A DNA stretch of 64,000 bases, taken from the NCBI GenBank assembly GCA_963700195.1, contig CAVOWQ010000032.1:137646-201645 (forward strand), read 5' to 3'. The notes under the pieces were generated by a model that had not been told where the DNA came from, did no database searches, and was given only the letters and a program-made list of their open reading frames with translations. Both the position numbers and the translations under genes were made by a program. The first letter of the stretch is position 1, and each line of letters starts with the position of its first letter. Shown one piece after another: positions 45,202 through 55,615 of the stretch. Source of the stretch: AP-15 sp963700195 (lineage in GTDB: Bacteria > Pseudomonadota > Alphaproteobacteria > ATCC43930 > CGMCC-115725).

Positions 45202-46530
45202 GGCTCGCGCATCGCCTCGCGGGCGCCGCGAATGACCCCCTTCAGCACGTACATGAAGACAGAGCGGGATCCGACATTGATGTCGGCGGTCAAAGTCATC
45301 CCCGGCACCAGCCGAAAACTGTCCGGGACCGAATTGAGCCTGACCTCGGTCAGCGCAATGCGTGCTTTGTAGTAGGGGTCGACCGGACTGCCGTTGTCGT
45401 CTTGCGAGAACGCGCCTTCGCTGACCCAGCGCACCGTGCCTGCGCCGGTGCCGTGTTCGACAAAACTGAAAGCGTCGAACTTGAGTATGGCGGTGTCACC
45501 GGGACGGATAAAGCCGATTTCGCGGGTGGCGATGTGGACCTCCGCCTCGACCGGCGAACCCAGCGGCGCGAGTGTAATGAAGGGGTCGCCCTCCTTCAGA
45601 ATCGAACCCACGGACAGTTTCGCCAGTTTCAAGACGACCGCGTCCTCCGGCGCCTCGAGACGCACGAGGTCCTGATGCTTCGTGGCTTTGGCCAGCTGTT
45701 GGCGGCCGGTATCGAGCGCATTGCGCGCCGTTACCAGTTCTTGGCTCACTTGTCCGGACCATTGCTCGACGAAAGCGTCGCGATTGGCGACGGCCGAGGC
45801 AAGCTGGTGCTCTGTTTCAATAAGCCCGTTGCGATCGAAATCCTGGGTCCGCAGCATTTCGAGGCGCTGATCGGTGGCGGTCAACAGATTGAGGCGACTG
45901 CCAAACTGGCTCGCCGCCAGACTGGCCCGCATGCTCTCGATCTCCTGCGAGATCTTAACCCGGCTATCATAATGGGCGAGGTCGTCCTTGAGCTTGCGGA
46001 TCGTCGCCTGGTTCTGCGAGATCTGCTCGTCATAGGCGCGCAGCTGCGCCTCGAACTGGCCTTTGCGCTGCATGTAATATGCTTTCTGCAGCGCCATGTA
46101 AGCGGCCTCGGGCGTCGTCCCGGCGGGCGGGTCAAAGCCGCGATGCGCAAGCTCTGCCTCGGCGCGGGCGATCTGCGCCTCAAGGCTGGCGATCTGCAAT
46201 TTCGCCGCACTGACATCGGCAGAAGCAAACGTCGGGTCGAGAGTTGCCAAGAGCTGACCGCGCTTGACTCGTTCGCCTTCCTGCATGTCAAGGCTCTTGA
46301 TGATCGAGGCATCGAGCGCCTGCAGGACGATGGTTGGCTCAGTCGTAACAATTTGGCCGGCGGACGAGGTGACGACCCGGTCCATCCGCATGAACACGGT
46401 AACCGCGAGCATGGCGGCCAGCAAGATGGCCAGCCCGTACAGCGTCCACCGCAGCTGCGCCGGCTCCGGATCTTCCCGGACCTCCCCGGTCTCGGACTGA
46501 AAGACCCGGATCAGCGCATCCGGCGAAGGG

Positions 46531-48794
<2,264 letters not shown>

Positions 48795-48798
<4 letters not shown>

Positions 48799-49553
48799 AT
48801 TGCCGGTTCCCCAGTGGAGCGCGACGGAGCCGGGGCTTCTTGCGGCAGCGTCGCGACGTCGGCGACTAGCAAATAACCGCGCTTAAACTCGGTTTTGATC
48901 AGCAGCTCCGCGTCAGCGCCCGCGGCCGATACAAGTTTTTTGCGCAGGCGATTGACGACGACATCAATGGCGCGGTCGCCGACGCTGTTTTCAGGACCAT
49001 AGAGCAGTTCGGCGATTTCGCGGCGGGTGCAGAGGATCCACGGCTTCGTTACAAAATGCGCCAGCAGACGACCCTCCGAGCTCGTTAGGTCAACGGTGAC
49101 GCCGTGCTCGCCGGAGAGCAGATTGCGTCGGGGGAAAAAGCTCATCCGGGCAAACGCGAAATTCTGCGGAGCGCCGCTCGAACGGGAGCCGCCGCCACTC
49201 CTGACGCGCAGAATTTTTTGTATTTTCTGGTTCAGGCGAATGATGTCGACCGGAGCCTGAATCCAGTCGGCGGCGCCGGCAATCCGGTAATCGTCTGCTT
49301 CCGGCGGTTCGGGGTCGCAGACCACCAGGATCGGAATGTCGGTTTGCCGCCGGATGGTCAGGATTGTCTCTGTTCCGCTCGCCGGCCGGCTGCTGAAGTC
49401 GAGAACGATGACATCGGGTCTGCTGCGGTTGACGAGCTCGAAAAAATGGGCTTGCACCAACTCCGTTTGATCCGAGATCAGCGCAGCATCTTCTACAGCT
49501 CCAGGTATCGATAAATCCTCTCGAGCGAATACTATAGTCGTCGCTGCATTCAT
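48795..49553 (-). CDS. Atypical OmpR/PhoB-type response regulator
   Basis: The product has a receiver-like domain (residues about 1-105) with Asp52 in RPDVIVLDFSSRPAS and a C-terminal winged helix (WILCTRREIAELLYGPENSV ... AIDVVVNRLRKKL). The usual acidic pair at the start is missing (TTIVFARED) and the conserved Lys is Gln99 (DWIQAP), so normal phosphorylation is doubtful. No histidine kinase is adjacent. The start used is ATG 49553; a TTG lies one codon earlier. It overlaps the exporter gene by four bases and probably controls the secretion operon, perhaps autoregulating it. Confidence 0.87.
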
Positions 49554-49832
49554 CAATGGTTGATCCTGTCACTGGCCTGCAACTATGTAGCAGTAAGATC
49601 CAAGCTGTGACAAGTAGAAATATTTTGAAATAAGGATGTTTACCATGTGTTTTGAATAACAAGATTAATAAATTGTAGATGCGTCAATTTCCTTCAATTG
49701 TCAGAGACTCGAACGAAATGTGATTTGGTATATCGGTGGGCTTTAACGAACACGTCAGTTTTGTGGGCTAATTGAGGGTCTGCTCGTGTTGAGATTATCA
49801 AATTCCTGTGCTCCCTGAATGGGTGAAGAAAG
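49554..49832. other. A+T-rich divergent intergenic control region
   Basis: The 279 bp between the secretion operon and the glycan-gene series are clearly richer in A+T than their surroundings, especially 49610-49700 (AATATTTTGAAATAAGG). Both divergent promoters should be here. I could not pick a convincing -35/-10 pair or repeat for the regulator by eye. Confidence 0.45.
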
Positions 49833-50756
49833 ATGATCCGTATGGCGCAGATAAGACAAAATTCGACCGCGCGAGTTGCCGACATGGGTATCACCGAAAT
49901 GCCGACTAAGCAGTTCGAGTTTGCCGACGGCACGCCGGCAAAGGCGCACAGCTTCGAGCGCCCCTCGGCGATGGCCAGCCTCGTGTTACTCGAGCAAGGT
50001 CTTTACGCTCTGGAAATTGGCGAGACAGCTGGTCCTCGGGATCAAATCGCTGGCCTCGATACACCGATCGTACAAGTCTCGGCGATCTCTGCCGACCGGG
50101 ACCGGTCGGCAGAGATCATCGGCATTTCCGGACCCGGCGAAACATCGCTGGGACGTGAGGGGGGTACGGTCATCGTCAAGTCGCCACCCGGCGGCGGGCA
50201 TGTGCTGGTGACGTCTTACGGCCCTGCCGAGGAAGCGGTCCGCGTTCCGCAAATCGAAGTGCGGCGGTTGGATCGCCCCCGGTCTAATGTTATGGATTTC
50301 GCGTCGGCCGAGGCGACCGACGACCCGGAGGAAATCGGCACTGAAATTGTTCTGCACGTGGAGCGGCTCGGAGATCGGCGCTTTCCGGGGCAAGGCTGGG
50401 TCGGCAATCCCGGCAAAAAGCTGCGCATTGAAGCCTTCAGCATCCGTCCGCTCGGGACACTGATGGCGCGCGACATCGAATTCCGAGCGTTGGGCCCGAA
50501 GCGGCGGCAAACGCCTTGGGTAACCGACGCAAAGCTGTGCGGGACACGCGGGCAGGGACTGGGGTTGACCGGGTTCGCCGTTCGACTGGCGGCGCATGTC
50601 AGCGAGCGTTTCGATATCGTCTATCAGGGCGCCTTTTTCGAGAGTGGCATTGTAGGACCGAGCCGCAATGGAGAGCTGTGCGTTGCACCGATCGCCGATG
50701 ACCAACTCGAGGCGATCAATGTACGCCTGATCAGGCGACCCGCTCGCCAGACTTGA
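49833..50756 (+). CDS. Protein of unknown function, 307 aa
   Basis: I do not recognise a family. A plausible ribosome site GAAGAAAG precedes the ATG. Residues 40-160 look beta-rich (VIVKSPPGGGHVLVTSYGPA), and residues 165-300 form a second beta-rich domain with EIVLHVERLGDRRFPGQGWV, KLRIEAFSIRPLGTLMARDI and GLGLTGFAVRLAAHVSERFD. No signal peptide or membrane segment is seen. Its TGA overlaps the TTG of a methyltransferase gene, so it is coupled to glycan-modifying enzymes. It could be a secreted substrate or a cofactor; undetermined. Confidence 0.75.
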   Translation: MIRMAQIRQNSTARVADMGITEMPTKQFEFADGTPAKAHSFERPSAMASLVLLEQGLYALEIGETAGPRDQIAGLDTPIVQVSAISADRDRSAEIIGISGPGETSLGREGGTVIVKSPPGGGHVLVTSYGPAEEAVRVPQIEVRRLDRPRSNVMDFASAEATDDPEEIGTEIVLHVERLGDRRFPGQGWVGNPGKKLRIEAFSIRPLGTLMARDIEFRALGPKRRQTPWVTDAKLCGTRGQGLGLTGFAVRLAAHVSERFDIVYQGAFFESGIVGPSRNGELCVAPIADDQLEAINVRLIRRPARQT

Positions 50757-51400
50757 CGGCCGTCCAATCACCCTCGAACGCGCGATATTGCGGAATGCTC
50801 GATCGAAATCTGCACGGCGGTGGTGCGACCCCGTCGAAAACCGTCCTGAATGTCGGCTGCGGGTACCCGTTGCGGCAGAAACTGCACCGGCACTTCCACG
50901 GGGCCAATTGGCGCGAAATCCGGCTCGATCTCGACCCTGCCGTACAACCTGACATCGTCTGCTCGATAACCGAGATGAGCCCGGTCGCCGCCGATTCGGT
51001 CGATGCGATATGGTCTTCGCACAATCTCGAACATCTGCAGCGCCACGAGGTGCCGCTGGCCCTTGCAGAGTTCATCCGGGTCCTGAAGCCGGGTGGTTTT
51101 GCGTTGCTGACCCTGCCGGATTTGCGGCAGGTGGCGCGGCTGGTGGTCGAGGACCGGCTCGAGGATCAGGCATACACGTCATTGAGCGGCCCAATCACCG
51201 CGCTCGACATGATATTCGGGCATAGCGCGTCTTTGGCCCAAGGCAACCCATTCATGGCGCACCGCACCGGATTTACCGCGCGGACATTGCAGCGGCTGCT
51301 GATCCAAGCGGGGTTTGTCGAAGTCACGCTGCGGCAAGGCACCTCATTCGATTTGTGGGCTACCGCCCATAAGCCGACACCGAACCAGGGAGCGGCATGA
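50753..51400 (+). CDS. Class I SAM-dependent methyltransferase
   Basis: The product has the S-adenosylmethionine-binding motif VLNVGCGYPLRQKLHRHFHG near residue 32, the acidic second strand IRLDLDPAVQPDIVC, SSHNLEHLQRHEVPLALAEF and the post-core VLKPGGFALLTLPDLRQVAR. The TTG at 50753 overlaps the previous stop; ATG 50795 (MLDRNLHGGGATP) is a possible shorter start. It also overlaps the next gene, a glycosyltransferase, by four bases. It probably methylates a sugar or glycan end. Confidence 0.88.
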   Translation: MTAVQSPSNARYCGMLDRNLHGGGATPSKTVLNVGCGYPLRQKLHRHFHGANWREIRLDLDPAVQPDIVCSITEMSPVAADSVDAIWSSHNLEHLQRHEVPLALAEFIRVLKPGGFALLTLPDLRQVARLVVEDRLEDQAYTSLSGPITALDMIFGHSASLAQGNPFMAHRTGFTARTLQRLLIQAGFVEVTLRQGTSFDLWATAHKPTPNQGAA

Positions 51401-52629
51401 AATTCCTCTTCATCCACCAGAATTTCCCTGGTCAGTATATCCATATCGCGAGCCGTCTGGCGCAAGCCGGGCACCAGGTCAGTTTCATCACGCAGCCGCG
51501 CAGTAACGAAATCCCAGGCGTTCGCAAGCTCGAATACCAGCCGGCGAGCCCGGCCTCCGACGCGCATGCCTATGTCAGGGAGATGGAGACCGGCGTCGCC
51601 AACGGCCTGGCCGTGGCGCGGCTCTGCGAATGGCTCGATCGCGACGGTTTTGTCCCTGACATCGTGATCGGCCACAACGGGTGGGGGGAGATCCTTTATG
51701 TCAAGGATGTCTGGCCGCGAACCCCGTTGCTCGGCTATTTCGAATTTTATTATCGGGCCAGCGGATCGGATGTCGATTTCGATCGCGAATTCCCGCCAGA
51801 CCCGGACATGCCGGCGCGGTTGCGCACGCGCAATGCGATAAACCTGCTGGGCCTCGACGCGGTCGATTGGGGACAGAGCCCGACCGAATGGCAGCGATCT
51901 CAATACCCGTCAACGTATCGCGATCGCATCACTGTCGTGCATGAGGGGGTGGACACCGCGCTGGTGAAGCCGGAACCGACGGCGAATCTGTGGCTGAGCG
52001 GCGGCCGCCGTCTGTCTAGGGCGGACGAAATCGTCACCTACAGCGCACGCGACCTCGAGCCCTATCGCGGTTTCCACGTGTTTATGCGCGCTTTGCCGAG
52101 GCTGCTCCGGCTGCGGCCGCGAGCCCAGGTGCTGATTGTTGGGGGCGATGGCGTGAGCTATGGGCGCAAACCCGAAGGTGCTGCCAGTTGGCGAGCGCAG
52201 CTGCTCGCCGAGCTCGATGGCAAGCTCGACCTGCGGCGGATCCACTTCCTCGGTCACTTGCCCTATCAGCAATACCTGGTGGTGCTGCAGATCTCGACGG
52301 TCCATGTTTATCTGACCTATCCGTTCGTGCTCTCCTGGTCGCTGCTAGAGGCGATGTCGGCGGGATGCTTGGTCGTTAGCTCGCGAACTCCGCCGGTGGA
52401 GGAAGTGATGCAGGATGGAGAGAACGGACAAATGGTCGACTTCTTCGACGTGGAAGGATTGGCGGACCGCGTCGCGACCGCGCTCGCGCCGGAGAACGAT
52501 ATGATCAAAAGCCGCATCCGCGCCAATGCGCGGGAGACCGCGATCAGACGCTACGACGTGAATAAGGTTTGCCTTCCGGCGTACTTCGACCTGCTCCGCT
52601 CGCTGTTGCCGACCGGTGAGCCTTTTTGA
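51397..52629 (+). CDS. Glycosyltransferase family 4
   Basis: GT4 enzymes are retaining GT-B glycosyltransferases using nucleotide-sugars. The 410-residue product begins MKFLFIHQNFPGQYIHIASR, a common N-terminus for the family, and continues with DIVIGHNGWGEILYVKDVWP and ITVVHEGVDTALVKPEPTAN. The donor-binding half has LEPYRGFHVFMRALPRLLRL and HVYLTYPFVLSWSLLEAMSA then GCLVVSSRTPPVEEVMQDGE, the E-x7-E region. It is coupled to the methyltransferase by ATGA. Confidence 0.92.
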   Translation: MKFLFIHQNFPGQYIHIASRLAQAGHQVSFITQPRSNEIPGVRKLEYQPASPASDAHAYVREMETGVANGLAVARLCEWLDRDGFVPDIVIGHNGWGEILYVKDVWPRTPLLGYFEFYYRASGSDVDFDREFPPDPDMPARLRTRNAINLLGLDAVDWGQSPTEWQRSQYPSTYRDRITVVHEGVDTALVKPEPTANLWLSGGRRLSRADEIVTYSARDLEPYRGFHVFMRALPRLLRLRPRAQVLIVGGDGVSYGRKPEGAASWRAQLLAELDGKLDLRRIHFLGHLPYQQYLVVLQISTVHVYLTYPFVLSWSLLEAMSAGCLVVSSRTPPVEEVMQDGENGQMVDFFDVEGLADRVATALAPENDMIKSRIRANARETAIRRYDVNKVCLPAYFDLLRSLLPTGEPF

Positions 52630-52674
52630 CCAGCGCTGACGCAGGTTTCGACACGACCGAATTCGCGTCGGGCG

Positions 52675-52863
52675 CTAAGCCCGGGAAAGCGGCGGCGCGG
52701 CCTCGGCAAGGCTGAGCAATTCCTCGATGATCTTGGGCATGCTCGCAGGCGACCGCCGAAGCCGCTCCACGTGACCGGCGTAATCGCGCGGATCTGGTCG
52801 CCGTCCAAGCAACTCGCAAAAGAGAAATCCGACAATCAGATCAGGCCTAAAGCGCTCTGACAA
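52675..52863 (-). CDS. Short DUF4214-like fragment
   Basis: On the minus strand a short frame reads RPDLIVGFLFCELLGRRPDP then RDYAGHVERLRRSPASMPKI, which matches the LYRELLGREPD pattern of DUF4214 domains. It begins only at a TTG (52863) and the frame opens at a stop 66 bases further upstream, so it may be a remnant. Two related segments start the proteins at 58246 and 59531. It lies antisense in the gap between two plus-strand glycosyltransferases. Confidence 0.4.
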   Translation of the reverse strand: MSERFRPDLIVGFLFCELLGRRPDPRDYAGHVERLRRSPASMPKIIEELLSLAEAAPPLSRA

Positions 52864-52994
52864 CCGCTCGGCAGTAGCGGCAATCCGCCCGATCTCGGCT
52901 GTTTTTGCCTGCTCGAGCAGCTGAGCGAGGTCAAAGCGCTCCGATAGGGCGAGTGGTCCTCGGCTCGGCTATCACGGGCCCGCCTTAATGATGA

Positions 52995-55337
52995 ATGAAG
53001 GAAAAAGGCCGACACTATTCGCGCAAGGCCGGCGGCTGCTTGCAGTGCCGGCAACATGCCGCGATCGGTCGCAGCAAACAGGATGCGCTCCGCTTGATCG
53101 ATTCTCGTTTCGCCGATGGACGCCGCATCCATCCCTTGATGCATCGCTATTTTCAGCGCGAGTGCGGCTCAGTCGAGGGCAATCGGAGCGATTTGTTGCG
53201 GCTTGGGGCATCGTATTTCGACGAGCCCGAGCCGCGCCTGGCGATCCTTGGGCCGCCGGCCATCACTCGCCTGATGTTCGAGCTGTGGCGGGCGGATCGC
53301 CGGGTGAGCGCGAGGTTCGATCTTAAAAATCCTCTGCATCGCCGGGATTATTTGCTGTGGCTACAGAGGGAGGGCAACTCCCTCGAAATGGACCGGCAAT
53401 CGATCACCGCTGCCCTGGCGATCATCAGGCGCGGTATCGGTCTGCTTCGCGTGCCGCCGCGCTGGCCGGTCCAGGCGGCCCTTACGATGACGCCCGGCGC
53501 AGCAAGCGTCGATGCCTGGCTGGCGGAGCCGATCGGCTGGGATCTCGGGGGGCCAAGGGCGGGCATCCCGATGCCGCGGGCGCTGGCTCTGCTGTGGGAG
53601 CTGCGCCAGGACGTGCGCCTGCATTTCCCCAATCGGAACCGCGCCGAGATCCTCGACTATCTCGCCTGGGGTCTGACCCAGGGCATCCATGACCGATGCG
53701 TTGCGGTGGAGTTGACCCAGCCCGGGCTGGCAAGCTTCCTCGATATGCTCGATCCCGATCTCGCCGAAGACAGGGCCGCCGATGCCCCGCCGGTAACCCG
53801 GCTATTGCGGATCATGGCACCGCTTTACGACGGACCATTTCCCGATATCGCCCAGGAGTTCCCCCATGGCGGGCGGGCACGTTTCTGCGTGGCGGTATGG
53901 GCGTGCGGCGCGTTGCGCCGGCGCCACGGCTGGCCGGACAGTTTTGTCCGGCGTCCGTTGCGCTGGTTGTCGAGTCGTGCCACGAACTTTGCCGATGCTT
54001 TCCTGACCCTCAACAATCTCGGGCTCGGCTTGTGGGAGCTGCGGCCGGAGCTGCAGCGGCGGTGCGACCTCGATACGCATGAAGGCCGATCCGCCTTGCG
54101 CGAGTGGCTGGTGGACGGCGGAGCGGAGGCGTTCGACCTCGATGATTGCATGGCAGAGGGGTCTGCGGGGAATTGGCGGCCGCTGCGGCATCGCCTCTCC
54201 AAGCCTGCGATAACGTTGGCAACCGAGGGGGTCGTCAGGCGCGATCTGTGCCTGGTCGGATATACCGGACTTGTCTCCGGCCGCGCCGAGGATCTGCGCA
54301 TGAGCGCCCTCGCGCTGGATCGGCAAAACCGCCAGTGGGCGGTCCTCGACCGCCTATCTGGGGCACTCACCACGGAGGGCGGTCGCCCCGCCGGCGGGTT
54401 GGCCGAACCGCCGCTGCTAGCCCTCGTGCACCTGAATGCCGATACGGCATTTTTCGACTATCTCTTCTTGCGCGAAAGAGGCTTCGCGCAGAGCTACACG
54501 ATCGGTTATTGGGCCTGGGAACTGGCCAGATTTCCTGAAGAATGGTCATCTTCGTTCGCTTTCGTGCAGGAAATTTGGGTCGCCAGCCGCTTTGCATATG
54601 AGGCTATCGCACCGGCGACCGCAAAACCCGTTCTGTTGATGCCGATGGCGGTCGCCATTCCGCCGCCGGAGCCCGGCTTGAAACGCGCCGATTTCGGACT
54701 GCCCGACGGCAAGTTTGTCTTCTTCTTCAGTTTCGATTTCCGCTCCTACGCCAGCCGCAAGAACCCGTTGGCCGCAGTCGCGGCTTTCCGGCGGGCCTTT
54801 CCCCGGCGCCGGTCCCCGGTCTGCCTGGTCTTGAAGACGATCGGCGCCGACTGGCAGGCGCAAGGGCGCGACAGTTTGGTCGACGCGATCGGCAACGACC
54901 CGCGGATCCGGCTGATCGATGGCGAACTCGCCCGCCCGCGCGCCGTGGCGCTTCTGGCGTTGTCGGACTGCTTTTTGTCGTTGCACCGGTCGGAGGGATT
55001 TGGCCGCGGCCCGGCCGAGGCGATGCTGATGGGCAAGCCAGTGATTACGACCGACTACTCCGGTACCCGCGACTTCGCCACGCGCGAGACCGCGCTGCTC
55101 ATAGACTATGAATTGGTGCCTGTAGGGGCCGAAGAATATCCGGGCGCGGACAGTCAGGTTTGGGCCGAACCCGACATCGATCAGGCCGCGGCGGCGATGC
55201 GCCGCATCAGTGACGATCCTGTCTTGGCCCGGCGACTGGGCTCGTGCGGGCAAGAACTCATCCGCCGGCGCTATCACCCGAACGTCGTTGGTGCGCAGTA
55301 CATAAAGCGTATCGAGGAGCTTGTGAAAGGGACGTGA
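52995..55337 (+). CDS. Large glycosyltransferase, GT4-type C-terminal domain
   Basis: The 780-residue product has an N-terminal region of about 480 residues with no clear family but rich in RREWL-like helices. This is followed by a GT-B domain: PLLALVHLNADTAFFDYLFL, YTIGYWAWELARFPEEWSSS, IWVASRFAYEAIAPATAKPV, then KFVFFFSFDFRSYASRKNPL and the donor motif LHRSEGFGRGPAEAMLMGKP. Relatives add sugars to rhamnan or other surface glycans. ATG 53139 (MHRYFQRECGSVE) may be the true start, since residues 1-48 look atypical. Confidence 0.85.
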   Translation: MKEKGRHYSRKAGGCLQCRQHAAIGRSKQDALRLIDSRFADGRRIHPLMHRYFQRECGSVEGNRSDLLRLGASYFDEPEPRLAILGPPAITRLMFELWRADRRVSARFDLKNPLHRRDYLLWLQREGNSLEMDRQSITAALAIIRRGIGLLRVPPRWPVQAALTMTPGAASVDAWLAEPIGWDLGGPRAGIPMPRALALLWELRQDVRLHFPNRNRAEILDYLAWGLTQGIHDRCVAVELTQPGLASFLDMLDPDLAEDRAADAPPVTRLLRIMAPLYDGPFPDIAQEFPHGGRARFCVAVWACGALRRRHGWPDSFVRRPLRWLSSRATNFADAFLTLNNLGLGLWELRPELQRRCDLDTHEGRSALREWLVDGGAEAFDLDDCMAEGSAGNWRPLRHRLSKPAITLATEGVVRRDLCLVGYTGLVSGRAEDLRMSALALDRQNRQWAVLDRLSGALTTEGGRPAGGLAEPPLLALVHLNADTAFFDYLFLRERGFAQSYTIGYWAWELARFPEEWSSSFAFVQEIWVASRFAYEAIAPATAKPVLLMPMAVAIPPPEPGLKRADFGLPDGKFVFFFSFDFRSYASRKNPLAAVAAFRRAFPRRRSPVCLVLKTIGADWQAQGRDSLVDAIGNDPRIRLIDGELARPRAVALLALSDCFLSLHRSEGFGRGPAEAMLMGKPVITTDYSGTRDFATRETALLIDYELVPVGAEEYPGADSQVWAEPDIDQAAAAMRRISDDPVLARRLGSCGQELIRRRYHPNVVGAQYIKRIEELVKGT

Positions 55338-55615
55338 GGAAACCCGATTTCGTCGATCCTCGACAAGCTTTCGCTGCGTAGGTTCACTGCGATGCATTAT
55401 TACGATGTTTGCAGCTAACTCCATTGAAATGCAATTGAATGATGACCTGGTACGCTGCTGCGCGTCGGAAATTATTAACTATTTTGACGGAAACCTCTCA
55501 CGGGGCTCGCGGGGCATGGTGTGGCGCATTGCAGGAAATTGATGCAAAGCGACACTGCGCTGAGAAAAGCAGAATGACCTCCCTGCCGCCACTGTCAGCC
55601 TTTGAAGAGGATTAG

